From contig NZ_JAHCAP010000004.1 in assembly GCF_019634815.1 (NCBI RefSeq), positions 118,871-182,870 on the forward strand: a DNA stretch of 64,000 nt, in the 5' to 3' direction. Both the position numbers and the translations under genes were made by a program. Positions 1 through 8,340 of this stretch are shown here, one piece after another. This DNA is from Dokdonella sp. Lineage in GTDB: Bacteria > Pseudomonadota > Gammaproteobacteria > Xanthomonadales > Rhodanobacteraceae. Numbering within the stretch: position 1 is the first letter of the stretch; each line of letters begins with the position of its first letter. The notes beneath the pieces were generated by a model. It ran no database searches. It was not told where the DNA came from and saw only the letters and a list, made by a program, of their open reading frames with translations.

Positions 1-189
1 ATCCAGATCTTGCGACGCGACGTCGCGAAAGCGTACTGCCATGAACTTGCTCCCGTGGAATGCGGCCCGTCGCCGAAGAGTGCGGTGGGCCGCATCGCCA
101 ATTATCGCATGCGCGCACGGCAAGAACAGGGCATGTTGGAGGCCTTGGTGTTAGCGAAGCGTTATGTTGCGGCCGCAGCATCGCAGTGA
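1..189 (+). CDS. C-terminal end of an unidentified protein (cut by window start)
   Basis: Frame 1 is open from the first base to a TGA at 187-189 and gives 62 residues. The tail is rich in Arg and Ala (it contains the stretch YRMRARQEQG and ends YVAAAASQ) and has no signal or membrane segment. I do not recognise a family. The start lies outside the window, so the true reading frame cannot be proved; compositional plausibility and the position just upstream of the next promoter are the only support. Confidence 0.35.
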   Translation: MQILRRDVAKAYCHELAPVECGPSPKSAVGRIANYRMRARQEQGMLEALVLAKRYVAAAASQ

Positions 190-222
190 CTTCGGACAGG
201 GTTGCCGGAGCCGGCCTCGCCC

Positions 223-228
223 TATGAT
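223..228 (+). promoter_or_regulatory. -10 element of the histidine kinase gene, suggesting a leaderless mRNA
   Basis: TATGAT at 223-228 lies six bases before the ATG at 235. Transcription from this element would start at or next to the start codon. A weak -35 candidate, TTGCCG, sits at 202-207 with a short 15-base spacer. No Shine-Dalgarno sequence precedes the ATG. The promoter role is inferred. Confidence 0.45.
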
Positions 229-234
229 GGCGCC

Positions 235-1422
235 ATGATGCTGCCGCAATTCAGTCACATCCAGTTGCTGCGCTTCGCCGGACTGTTCCAGTACGCAAGC
301 GTGGGCACGCCGTTCCTGCGCTATCGCGTGGTGGTCGATGATCTGGCGGCCAAGCAATTGCCCACGAGCTATGCGCACCTGTGGCTGGGCTGCTACATCG
401 TGTTCGGCATCGTCTATTGGTATCTCACGCGCGATCTCGGTGCGCGCGAGCGCACGCCACTGCGCAGTGGCGTGCAAATCGCCTTGCTGGTGGTGCTCAA
501 CCTGATGGCGGTGGCGATCGGCTGGTTCAGTCAAAGCGGCATTTCGGCGCTGCTGCTGGCGGTGGTCGCGGTGGTGTTGCCGTGGTTGTTGCCGCTGCGC
601 GTGGGCATCGCCTGGATGGTGCTGCAGAATTTCTCGCTGGTGCCGGTGTTCGCGAGTATCCGCGAGCCGGCCTTCAGCCTCAGCGATGCCTTCCTGCAAT
701 CGAGCCTGTATTCGGGCTTCATCGTGCTCGCCTTCGTCACCGCACTGGTGACCAAGCAGCAGGTCGAGGCACGCGAGGAGCAGCGCCGGCTCAATGCCGA
801 GCTGCGCGCAACCCGCGCCCTGCTCGCTGAATCGAGCCGGCTTGGCGAGCGCATGCGCATATCGCGGGAATTGCATGACCTCATGGGTCATCACCTGACC
901 GCGCTCAGCCTCAATCTCGAAGTGGCCAGCCACCTCGTGCAGGGGCAGGCACAAACCCACGTGCTGCAGGCGCAGTCGGTCGCCAAGCTGCTGCTCGGCG
1001 ATGTGCGCGAAGTCGTCAGCCAGTTGCGCGAAGACGACAGCATCGATCTGACCCAGGCCTTGCGCGACCTCGTCGAGGGCGTGCCGGGCTTGCAGATCCA
1101 TCTCGATCTGCCGGCACAGTTCGGCATCGAAGACCCGCGCCGCGCCCAAGTGCTGTTGCGCTGCGCACAGGAAATCATCACCAATACCGTGCGCCATGCC
1201 CAGGCGCGCAATCTGTGGCTGGGTTTCGAACTCGACCCGCGGCGACAGATGATCATTCATGCACGCGACGACGGTCGCGGCGCCAGTGAACTGGTGCAGG
1301 GCAACGGTTTGTCAGGCATGCGCGAGCGCCTGGCCCAGTTCGGCGGGCGCGTCGAGATCCAGACCACCGCAGGGCGCGGTTTCGCCCTCGATGCACTCCT
1401 GCCCCTGGAGGGAAGCACATGA
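235..1422 (+). CDS. Sensor histidine kinase, HisKA_3 (NarX/DesK/LiaS) type
   Basis: Integral inner-membrane sensor kinase of about 395 residues. The N-terminal half (residues about 35-175) contains five or so hydrophobic segments and no large periplasmic domain, so the signal is probably sensed within the membrane. A short helical linker leads to the dimerisation/phosphoacceptor helix with the motif SRELHDLMGHH, the phosphorylated His being near residue 214. The ATPase domain follows, with an N box (EIITNTVRHA) and a G box (DDGRGA, then GNGLSGMRERL). The upstream in-frame TTG at 202 is possible, but ATG 235 is preferred because a -10-like TATGAT lies just before it. The stop overlaps the regulator's ATG by four bases, so the pair is translationally coupled. 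The signal is unknown. Confidence 0.9.
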   Translation: MMLPQFSHIQLLRFAGLFQYASVGTPFLRYRVVVDDLAAKQLPTSYAHLWLGCYIVFGIVYWYLTRDLGARERTPLRSGVQIALLVVLNLMAVAIGWFSQSGISALLLAVVAVVLPWLLPLRVGIAWMVLQNFSLVPVFASIREPAFSLSDAFLQSSLYSGFIVLAFVTALVTKQQVEAREEQRRLNAELRATRALLAESSRLGERMRISRELHDLMGHHLTALSLNLEVASHLVQGQAQTHVLQAQSVAKLLLGDVREVVSQLREDDSIDLTQALRDLVEGVPGLQIHLDLPAQFGIEDPRRAQVLLRCAQEIITNTVRHAQARNLWLGFELDPRRQMIIHARDDGRGASELVQGNGLSGMRERLAQFGGRVEIQTTAGRGFALDALLPLEGST

Positions 1423-2060
1423 TCAAAGTCTGCCTCGTCGATGACCAGACACTGGTTCGTCAGGGCATCCGCTCGCTGCTGGAACTGTCCGATTCGATCC
1501 GCGTGGTCGCCGAGGCCAGCGATGGCGCCCAGGCGGTGGCGACGATTCCGCAGGTGCAGCCCGACGTGGTGCTGCTCGACATGCGCATGCCGGGTCTGTC
1601 CGGGCTCGACGTGCTCAACGCGCTGGCCACGCGCCAGCAGTTGCCGCCGACGATCATCTTGACGACGTTCGACGATGACCAGCTCGTGCTGGCTGGGCTC
1701 AAGGCCGGTGCGCGCGGCTATTTGCTCAAGGATGTCTCGCTCGACCAGCTCGTCGATGCGGTCAAGACGGTCGCCGCTGGCGGTTCCCTGGTGTCGCCGG
1801 TGGTGACCCAGCGCCTGCTGTCGGGGTTGGAACGCATGCACAACGAGTTCACCAGCCTCGATCGGCCTGATCCCTTGACCGACCGGGAAACCGAGATCCT
1901 GCGTCTCATGGCCGGCGGCTACAGCAACAAGGAGATCGCCAATTCGCTGGGCGTGGCCGAGGGTACGGTGAAGAACCACGTTTCCAACATCCTCTCCAAG
2001 CTCGGTGTGCGCGACCGCACGCGCGCGGTACTCAAGGCGTTTGAGCTGGGCATCGTCTGA
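1419..2060 (+). CDS. NarL/LuxR-type response regulator
   Basis: A 213-residue two-domain regulator. The receiver domain has the acidic pair at residues 8-9, the phosphoacceptor Asp54 (VLLDMRMPG) and Lys104 (GYLLKDVS). The C-terminal LuxR-type helix-turn-helix covers about residues 153-205 (LTDRETEILRLMAGG, then EGTVKNHVSNIL). It should be phosphorylated by the kinase encoded immediately upstream, with which it overlaps by four bases (ATGA), and act as a DNA-binding transcription factor. Targets are not evident; the next gene is separated by about 240 bp. Confidence 0.93.
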   Translation: MIKVCLVDDQTLVRQGIRSLLELSDSIRVVAEASDGAQAVATIPQVQPDVVLLDMRMPGLSGLDVLNALATRQQLPPTIILTTFDDDQLVLAGLKAGARGYLLKDVSLDQLVDAVKTVAAGGSLVSPVVTQRLLSGLERMHNEFTSLDRPDPLTDRETEILRLMAGGYSNKEIANSLGVAEGTVKNHVSNILSKLGVRDRTRAVLKAFELGIV

Positions 2061-2301
2061 AACGAGCGGTGTTGCGCGACCACAGCCGTGCATTTTCCCG
2101 GGCGGGCTTCACAAGTCTTGATCCGGAATTGGCCTCGCCTGCGCCCGGGAGCGTAGCGCGCCTGCCCGGAAGTCCAGTACCATCGGCGTTCCGCTCCGCC
2201 TCGGCGGGGTTGCTTGCGCGCGGGGAATGGCGTCGCGGGCCGGGGCAATCCCTGTGCCCGTGCGTGGCAACGCCGCTCATGTAAGTCCTGGAGATCGTCG
2301 G

Positions 2302-3456
2302 ATGATTCGTATTTTCGAGATGCTGGTCGCACTGTTCATCGTGTTCGTGCTGGCCGTGCTGGTTGGTCTGGCCCTGCCGTCGCATGGTCACGTCGAACGC
2401 AGCGTGCAGATTCCCAGCCCTGTGCGGCAGGTCTACGATACCGTCAACACCTTCCGCCGCTTCCCGCAGTATTCGGGCTTGCGCGCGTTCGATCCGGCGA
2501 TGCAGTCCACGCTGTCGGGTCCGGAGTCGGGCGTAGGCGCGAAGATTTCCTGGACCAGTCAATCTCCCAAGGTCGGAAACGGCAACCTGACCGTGACCAA
2601 GTCGACCTCCGACAGCGACGTCACCATGACGCTCGACAACGACTGGATCGGCGAAAACAAGACCTACACGATCACGCTGACGCCGGCCGCCAACGGCCGC
2701 ACCGTCAAGGTGACCGAAGCCTATGACGTCGACTACGGTTGGAACCTGCTGTGGCGCTATGGCGGCCTGTACATCAATGGCGAGCCCTCGGCGATCGTGC
2801 AGACCACGCTGGCAAGCCTGTCGGCGATGATGGCGGGTTTCCCCAATACCGACTACACCAATCAGGACATTCGCATTGCCGAGATCTCGGCCAAGCCGCT
2901 GTTCCTGGTGTCGACCAAGGCCGAGCGCTCGCTCGACGCGGTCGAGGAAGCGACCCTCGCGGCGAGGGAAAAGATCGATGCCGCGCTGAAGAAGGCCGGC
3001 CTGACCGCAGCGGGCCCGCAGATGACGATCACCACCGAGTGGGGTGAGAGCGATTACACCTTCGCCGTGGCGGTTCCGGTCGACCAATCGAGTTTCACCA
3101 TCGATGGCAATACGTTCACGATCGATGCCGCAGCGCCCAAGCCCGAAGAGGACAGCGACACCGCCGGCGAGCCCAAGCCGCTGGTGACCGGTGAACGCGA
3201 CAACAAGGGCCTCTTGGTCGTGGATGGCGATGTGCGTGCGATGATCGGCTATCAGGGCCAGTCCCTGTACACCGAATACACCGGCAGCGCGGCGCAGTTG
3301 CCACTCATGCGCCTCAACCAGAAGGCCTATGCGGAAACGCACGGCTACCGGTACAGCGAGAGCGGCCTTGGCCGGCCTTGGGACGAGAACATCTCGGCAC
3401 CCGATGTGGCCGTCGACGCCCAGACTTTCCGCGTCTATCTGCCGATCACGCGCTGA
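2302..3456 (+). CDS. Membrane-anchored SRPBCC (START-fold) family protein
   Basis: Start chosen at ATG 2302, about 9 bases after a GGAG sequence, and not at upstream in-frame codons. The 384-residue product begins with a single hydrophobic helix (residues about 5-25, VALFIVFVLAVLVGLAL) that probably anchors it in the inner membrane. A polyketide-cyclase/SRPBCC-like domain follows (starting HVERSVQIPSPVRQVYD). The C-terminal half resembles a GyrI/effector-binding fold and contains an acidic Glu/Asp/Pro insert near residue 285. Members bind hydrophobic ligands in a deep cavity, but the ligand here is unknown. It stands alone and is followed by a strong terminator. Confidence 0.7.
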   Translation: MIRIFEMLVALFIVFVLAVLVGLALPSHGHVERSVQIPSPVRQVYDTVNTFRRFPQYSGLRAFDPAMQSTLSGPESGVGAKISWTSQSPKVGNGNLTVTKSTSDSDVTMTLDNDWIGENKTYTITLTPAANGRTVKVTEAYDVDYGWNLLWRYGGLYINGEPSAIVQTTLASLSAMMAGFPNTDYTNQDIRIAEISAKPLFLVSTKAERSLDAVEEATLAAREKIDAALKKAGLTAAGPQMTITTEWGESDYTFAVAVPVDQSSFTIDGNTFTIDAAAPKPEEDSDTAGEPKPLVTGERDNKGLLVVDGDVRAMIGYQGQSLYTEYTGSAAQLPLMRLNQKAYAETHGYRYSESGLGRPWDENISAPDVAVDAQTFRVYLPITR

Positions 3457-3479
3457 GAGATTGCGGCAATCCGAGAAGG

Positions 3480-3505
3480 AGGGCGCCCCTGCGGCGCCCT
3501 TTTTC
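3480..3505 (+). terminator. Rho-independent terminator after the SRPBCC gene
   Basis: Perfect 8-bp stem AGGGCGCC (3480-3487) / GGCGCCCT (3493-3500) with a 5-base loop, followed by a run of Ts. It begins 24 bases after the stop codon. Confidence 0.85.
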
Positions 3506-3578
3506 ATGGGGATGACCCGGCATTGGCTCGGGCTTCGTCACGTGGGGCCAGACGGCCGTTGCCGCTTGCGGGGTGCGC

Positions 3579-4544
3579 TCAGGAATTGCGCTTGATGCCA
3601 AGGCGCGCAACCAGCCGTGACCAGATGCTGCCTGCAGCGGGTTCGCTTTTCGGCGCGACATCGACGCTGGCGTCGGCCTTCCTGCCAAGCAGGATGTCTG
3701 CAGCCGCTAGCGCCCACAGGCAGGCACTGACATCCTGTTCGGAACGGCGGCTGGAGCGAACGATGTCGGCGATGTTTGCCCGCTCGCGCAGCAAGGCGCG
3801 CACGATCGGCAGTGCCTCGGAAAACTCCGCCGCAGCGCCGAGATCCGGCCAGTCGCGCAGGTGATAACCCCCTTCGGGGAAAGCGGGCAGACGGTCACGC
3901 ACGCGCCAGGCCGCTTCCATGAAGAACGCGTCCAGGCTGGTCGGGATTTCGGCCGGCGGCGGCGACAACTCGGCTGGCTCGAGCAATCGGAAGCGCCAGC
4001 CCGGTGAGCCCATGCGCGTACGCGCGTTGAGGGCGTCGCCCACGGCGTGGCTGAGTACGTGTCCGCTCTGCGGGATCAGCCAGATCGTGATGCTGCCGTG
4101 GCTGGCCATCACCGGCTTGCCGACCAGATCGCCGCGGGTCACGAACTCGACCAAACCCATCGGCGATTTGTCGTTGGCGACTGCCGTTGCCATGCGTGTG
4201 CCGCCCTCGCGTTCGCGCAGCATTTGATGCAGGGAGCGGGTAAGCCAGACCACGCTGGCCACCGCTTGCATCGCGCTGCGTTCGGGGCGATGCAGGTCAA
4301 GGGCGGGGATGCGGTCGGTTCGTGCGCGCTCCAGCGCCTTGGCGCCGATTTCGTCGCGGCTGTCGAGTACGAGGAGGTCACAGTGCCCGCCGTCCCAGGA
4401 ATCGGTACGCACGGCCAATTGATGGGCGGCCAAGGCGGTGGCCGCCAGCTTCACGCGGCGCTCGTCTGCACGTCCGAGTCCGGCGTAACGGAGGTCGATG
4501 TTGGAGGCTTGGTTCATGGGGGCAAAAGTCTTGCGTTCATTCAT
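3579..4544 (-). CDS. Unidentified cytoplasmic protein with a helical C-terminal domain
   Basis: About 321 residues from ATG 4544; ATG 4517 is an equally possible start, and neither has a good ribosome site. I do not recognise a family. The N-terminal 150 residues look like a mixed alpha/beta domain (SWDGGHCDLLVLDSRDEIGA, with a middle region predicting a strand-rich fold), no signal peptide or membrane span is visible, and the C-terminal third reads as a small helical, winged-helix-like domain (EALPIVRALLRERANIADIV, then SEQDVSACLWALAAADIL). It lies downstream of greB on the same strand, across a gap of about 320 bp. Function unknown. Confidence 0.65.
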   Translation of the reverse strand: MNERKTFAPMNQASNIDLRYAGLGRADERRVKLAATALAAHQLAVRTDSWDGGHCDLLVLDSRDEIGAKALERARTDRIPALDLHRPERSAMQAVASVVWLTRSLHQMLREREGGTRMATAVANDKSPMGLVEFVTRGDLVGKPVMASHGSITIWLIPQSGHVLSHAVGDALNARTRMGSPGWRFRLLEPAELSPPPAEIPTSLDAFFMEAAWRVRDRLPAFPEGGYHLRDWPDLGAAAEFSEALPIVRALLRERANIADIVRSSRRSEQDVSACLWALAAADILLGRKADASVDVAPKSEPAAGSIWSRLVARLGIKRNS

Positions 4545-4862
4545 CAGTCCCGACGCATTGACCGCGGGCGGCAAGCTGCGGGATGCAGTTCCAATTGCGC
4601 GAATCCGTCCGGCCGCGGCCCGCTCCGGGGGCGGAGCGAATTCGGGCAGGACCCTGTCCAACGCAGATGCATGACACATGCCACGATCTTCCGCTCATGG
4701 TACCGCGGTTGCTGGACAGATTCGGCGCCCTTGACGGAAGTTTGCCTGCCATCGGAGTGCACATTCGTGTCACAACGCGACCATTGCCTTTGGCAAACGC
4801 CTGCCGAGCCTCGGGGCGCCCGGGTTTACGTCTGCTCCATGGCAACTCGCGCTTGGCGGGAC

Positions 4863-5369
4863 TCAGGCAAGGGCTTCGTAGCGCACGCCCAGAATGGCAA
4901 AGCTGGCCGTGCCGCCGGGCAGCTGCGCTTCGAATTCATCGCCGATCCGTTTGCCGAGGGCGGCACGTGCAAGAGGCGAGTCGATGCTGATCCAGCCGTG
5001 TTCGGCATCCGTCTCGTCAGGGCCGACGATTCGGAAGGTAGCTTCCTCTCCATCTTCGTCCTCGACGCTGAGCCAGGCGCCGAAGTACACCGCCGCGCGA
5101 TCGCGTGGCTCGCCTTCGGCCACGCGCAGTTCCGGCAAGCGTTTGCCCAGGTAGCGCACGCGGCGATCGATCTCGCCGAGCTGCTTCTTGCGGTAGGTGT
5201 ATTCGGCGTTCTCCGAACGATCGCCTTCGGCGGCAGCGGCGGCCAGGGCGCGCACGACCTCGGGGCGGCGCACGCGCCAGAGCTCGTCGAGTTCAGCCTT
5301 GAGACGGGCGTGACCGTCGGCGGTGATGATGGCGGTCGAGGCGGGTGCGGGAGGACGCCAGCGGCTCAT
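4863..5369 (-). CDS. greB: Transcription elongation factor GreB
   Basis: A 168-residue Gre factor that enters the RNA polymerase secondary channel and stimulates cleavage of backtracked transcripts. The N-terminal coiled coil carries the tip signature GDRSENAEY and then REIDRR-like [12 protein letters not shown]. The C-terminal FKBP-like domain includes the GreB-specific stretch [20 protein letters not shown] and [14 protein letters not shown]. These features separate it from GreA. Start at ATG 5369 (MSRWRPPAP); the longer open frame upstream reads into the divergent promoter region and is not conserved in character. Divergent from the rhomboid gene, with about 107 bp between them. Confidence 0.95.
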   Translation of the reverse strand: MSRWRPPAPASTAIITADGHARLKAELDELWRVRRPEVVRALAAAAAEGDRSENAEYTYRKKQLGEIDRRVRYLGKRLPELRVAEGEPRDRAAVYFGAWLSVEDEDGEEATFRIVGPDETDAEHGWISIDSPLARAALGKRIGDEFEAQLPGGTASFAILGVRYEALA

Positions 5370-5445
5370 GGGGGGAGAAGGCTGCGGGAATCGCGCAACG
5401 CTAGTGCCGCGCGGCGAGTGCGTCAACGCGCCCGCCGTCAGCACA

Positions 5446-5451
5446 TACAAT
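5446..5451 (+). promoter_or_regulatory. -10-like element for the rhomboid gene
   Basis: TACAAT at 5446-5451, 25 bases upstream of ATG 5477, in the short divergent region with greB. No good -35 is visible. Confidence 0.35.
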
Positions 5452-5476
5452 CCCGGCGAACATCCGGATTCCACGC

Positions 5477-6973
5477 ATGTTGATCATTCCGCTGCATCGC
5501 GCGCCGACTTGGGCGAACCTGCCTTGGGTGACGCTGGCACTGATTCTCGCCAACGTGTTCGTGTTCGCCTTTCTGCAATCGCAGGATGGGCGTGCCGAAC
5601 AGCGGGCGCTCGACTATTACCTTGCCCAGGATCTGGCGCGATGGGAGTTTCCGTCCTATCACCAGTGGCTCGATGCGCACCCCGAGGATTCACGCCGCGG
5701 GGCTGCCTTCGACCACTATGCCCGCATCGATCCGGCAGTCGCGGTGCGCATCCTGCAATCGGATGCTGGATTCCTCTTCCAGTTGCGCAGTCAGGGGCTG
5801 CAGCCCGCGCCCGCAGCGGACACAGTGCATGATGGGGCCCCATGGCACGAGCGGCGCGCCGAATTCGATCGGCTGTGGAATCGTGCCTTCACCCAGCGCT
5901 GGATGATCCATTACTCGCAATTTTCGCCGGCGCGCATGTTCGGCGCGATGTTCCTGCATGGCAGCGTCGGGCATCTGCTCGGCAACATGTTGTTCCTTGC
6001 CTTGCTGGGCCTGCTGGTCGAGGGCGCACTCGGCCATGGCCTGTTCCTCGCGCTGTATCTGCTCGGCGGCATGGGCAGTGCCTTGCTCAGCGTGGCCTGG
6101 CGCTGGGGCGAAACCGGCAGCGCGCTGGGCGCATCGGGCGCGATTGCCGCATTGATGGGCGCGTACTGCGTGTTGTGGGGCATGCGCAAGGTGCGCTTTT
6201 TCTGGTGGTTCTTCGTCGTCTTCAACTACATCAAGGCACCCGCGCTGGTATTGCTGCCGTTCTGGCTCGGTTGGGAGCTGTTCAACCTGTTCTGGAACAC
6301 GCAGGCGCATGTGGGCTTCGATGCGCATGCGGGCGGCATCGTCTGCGGTGCGTTGCTCGCCCTGGTCGTTCGTTGGCTGCATTGGGAGGACCGCGCATTC
6401 CTCGACGAGGATGCGGTGATCGAGGCGCGAGCCGATCGCGGCGCTGCACTGAACAAGGCGCGTGACTTGTTGGGACATTTGCAGGTGCCGGCAGCGCGCG
6501 CCTTGCTCGATCCGCTGTTCGAGGCGGATCCGGGCGATGCGCAGGTATGCGCGGCGCTGTATCGCTGCGCGCGGCTCGAGCCACGCATGCCGCGACTGGC
6601 CGCCGCAACGGATGCCGTGATGGCCGTGCCGGCGCGCACGGCAGCACAGGCGCGCGAACAGAAGGCGGTCCTCGACGATGCGCTCAAGGCGGGATTGTCA
6701 TTGACACGGCTGGACGCCTCCGTGTTGCTGGCAATGCTGCAGCGCTGGATGTTGCTGGGTCTGGGCGCGCAGGCTGCGCAACAACTCATGCAATGGATTG
6801 CGCAGGCGCCGACGACGCCCGGCCTGCCGGCCGCATGTCTGCGCATGGCGCGGGATCTGCATGCGCGCAGCCAGTCGATCGAAGCCAGGGCACTGCTGGA
6901 AACGGGCCTGCGCGCGTGGCCGCAGGGCAGCGATGCCGAAAAGGCACGCCTGCTGCTGGACGACCTGACCTGA
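5477..6973 (+). CDS. Rhomboid-family intramembrane serine protease with a long C-terminal extension
   Basis: A 498-residue membrane protein. The first hydrophobic helix is at residues 15-35. A soluble segment of about 120 residues follows, and then the rhomboid core: HxxxN in HLLGNM, the catalytic serine in [15 protein letters not shown], and the catalytic histidine in [10 protein letters not shown]. Rhomboids cut transmembrane helices of substrate proteins. The residues after about 310 form an Ala/Leu/Arg-rich helical extension that looks like tetratricopeptide-type solenoid. The gene ends one base before the stop of the convergent gene, whose product is also a membrane protein with a TPR-like tail. 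Substrate unknown. Confidence 0.88.
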   Translation: MLIIPLHRAPTWANLPWVTLALILANVFVFAFLQSQDGRAEQRALDYYLAQDLARWEFPSYHQWLDAHPEDSRRGAAFDHYARIDPAVAVRILQSDAGFLFQLRSQGLQPAPAADTVHDGAPWHERRAEFDRLWNRAFTQRWMIHYSQFSPARMFGAMFLHGSVGHLLGNMLFLALLGLLVEGALGHGLFLALYLLGGMGSALLSVAWRWGETGSALGASGAIAALMGAYCVLWGMRKVRFFWWFFVVFNYIKAPALVLLPFWLGWELFNLFWNTQAHVGFDAHAGGIVCGALLALVVRWLHWEDRAFLDEDAVIEARADRGAALNKARDLLGHLQVPAARALLDPLFEADPGDAQVCAALYRCARLEPRMPRLAAATDAVMAVPARTAAQAREQKAVLDDALKAGLSLTRLDASVLLAMLQRWMLLGLGAQAAQQLMQWIAQAPTTPGLPAACLRMARDLHARSQSIEARALLETGLRAWPQGSDAEKARLLLDDLT

Positions 6974-6974
6974 A

Positions 6975-8252
6975 TCAGGATCCAGGCGCGGGCAATTTCG
7001 GCTTCGGCGCGAGCGTGTCGAGAAACTTCCGGTACGCGGCGATTTCCCCTGCCAAAGGGTGATTGGGGTAATGATCGATGAGCTGGTCGAGCAGGCCGCG
7101 CGCCTCCTGGTCCTTGCCCATCCGCTCGGTGAGCAGCTTGGCGGCGAGCAGGTAATTCTTCGGAATGTCGGCGTGCTTGGGATGGCGCTTGTGGAAACCC
7201 GAAAGCAGGCGCAGCGCGACCTGGGAATTGCCCGATTCGACTGCCTTGTGCGCGATGCGCGAGACTTCATCGGGTGAGCTGGGCTGGAATGCGGGATCGA
7301 GTTCGAGGCATTCGCGCGCCACGTCGACCGCGCGGCGATCCTTGTCCTGGCCAAGCAGGATGCTGATCCACTCGCGACCATGGCGCAGTTGCTCGTCGCG
7401 ATGGCCGCCGAGTGCAAGCAGCTTGCGGTACTGCGTGTGCAGGGCCTCGGTACCGCCGCGCGAACGCAACTGCTCGGCGATGTGCGTGCGCGCCGCGTCC
7501 ACTTCGCCATCGCGCACGAGTTCGGCCGCCTCATCGAGCGTCGCCTGATCGGGATCGGCCTGCGCCGGTCGACGCAACGGCGCCTGCACGGGCTCGGGCA
7601 CGTAGCCGACCTCGTCGTGATACTGGTAGATGAGATAGCCCATGAGGTGGAAGGTCGCCACGATCACGTAGAAGGTGATGAACGCGAGCACCACGTTCGA
7701 CACGACCGGGGGCAGGAATGGCAACACCAGTGCCTGCGCCTGGGCCTGGCTGATGTTGAACACGAAATACAGCGCCGCAACGGCGAAGTAGGGCGCGCCG
7801 AAGCGCGACATGACCGCGATCCAGGTGGCCGGGTTGAGCGCATGGCCGAGGTTCTCGTCCATCGCCAGCGCCATCACGGCGGCCGGCAGCGCGACCGCCA
7901 GCACGATCGCGATCACGGTGCCCAGCACCGGCCCGAGCAGCAGGAAACCCAGCACGTTGAAGACCACGAAGGCCACTTGCAGCCAGATCTGCGCCCAGCC
8001 CAGGCTGTCATCGACGGTGTAGGACACATCCGGCGGCTCCAGGCGCCCGTTGGCGCTCGCGCGCAGGCATTCGAAGGCGTACTTGTAAATGGCCACCCAC
8101 AGCAGCAGGCGAATGATCCAGCCCATCGGCAGCAGGGTGAAGATCTGGCACAGCGACAGCACGAACACGGTCGCCAGCGCGCCGCCCTTGGCGGGGTAGA
8201 GCGAAATCTGGTCGAGCCGATTCCAGAAAGGAACGATGTCGGGATTGTTCAT
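6975..8252 (-). CDS. Multi-pass membrane protein with C-terminal TPR-like domain
   Basis: A 425-residue protein, start ATG 8252 (MNNPDIVPFW). The N-terminal 230 residues contain about five hydrophobic segments, with an arrangement reminiscent of DUF4013-type proteins. Residues about 245-425 are soluble and alpha-helical, with repeated features such as EAAELVRDGEVDAARTHI and LLDQLIDHYPNHPLAGEI that suggest tetratricopeptide repeats. It is convergent with the rhomboid protease, which has a comparable helical tail. No enzymatic motif is seen. Function unknown; a scaffold or quality-control role beside the rhomboid is speculation. Confidence 0.7.
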   Translation of the reverse strand: MNNPDIVPFWNRLDQISLYPAKGGALATVFVLSLCQIFTLLPMGWIIRLLLWVAIYKYAFECLRASANGRLEPPDVSYTVDDSLGWAQIWLQVAFVVFNVLGFLLLGPVLGTVIAIVLAVALPAAVMALAMDENLGHALNPATWIAVMSRFGAPYFAVAALYFVFNISQAQAQALVLPFLPPVVSNVVLAFITFYVIVATFHLMGYLIYQYHDEVGYVPEPVQAPLRRPAQADPDQATLDEAAELVRDGEVDAARTHIAEQLRSRGGTEALHTQYRKLLALGGHRDEQLRHGREWISILLGQDKDRRAVDVARECLELDPAFQPSSPDEVSRIAHKAVESGNSQVALRLLSGFHKRHPKHADIPKNYLLAAKLLTERMGKDQEARGLLDQLIDHYPNHPLAGEIAAYRKFLDTLAPKPKLPAPGS

Positions 8253-8340
8253 GGCGACCGCTGCAGGGTGAGTGCCAAGGGATGTGCAGGGAATGCCGAC
8301 TCCAGTTGCAGCCGGCAGGCATTGGACCGGTGTGCCCGAC

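Noticed and set aside
4047..5483. Plus-strand open frame of 478 codons
   Set aside because: It runs antisense to both greB and the neighbouring unidentified gene, has no ribosome site and no recognisable domain; high GC content creates such frames throughout the window.
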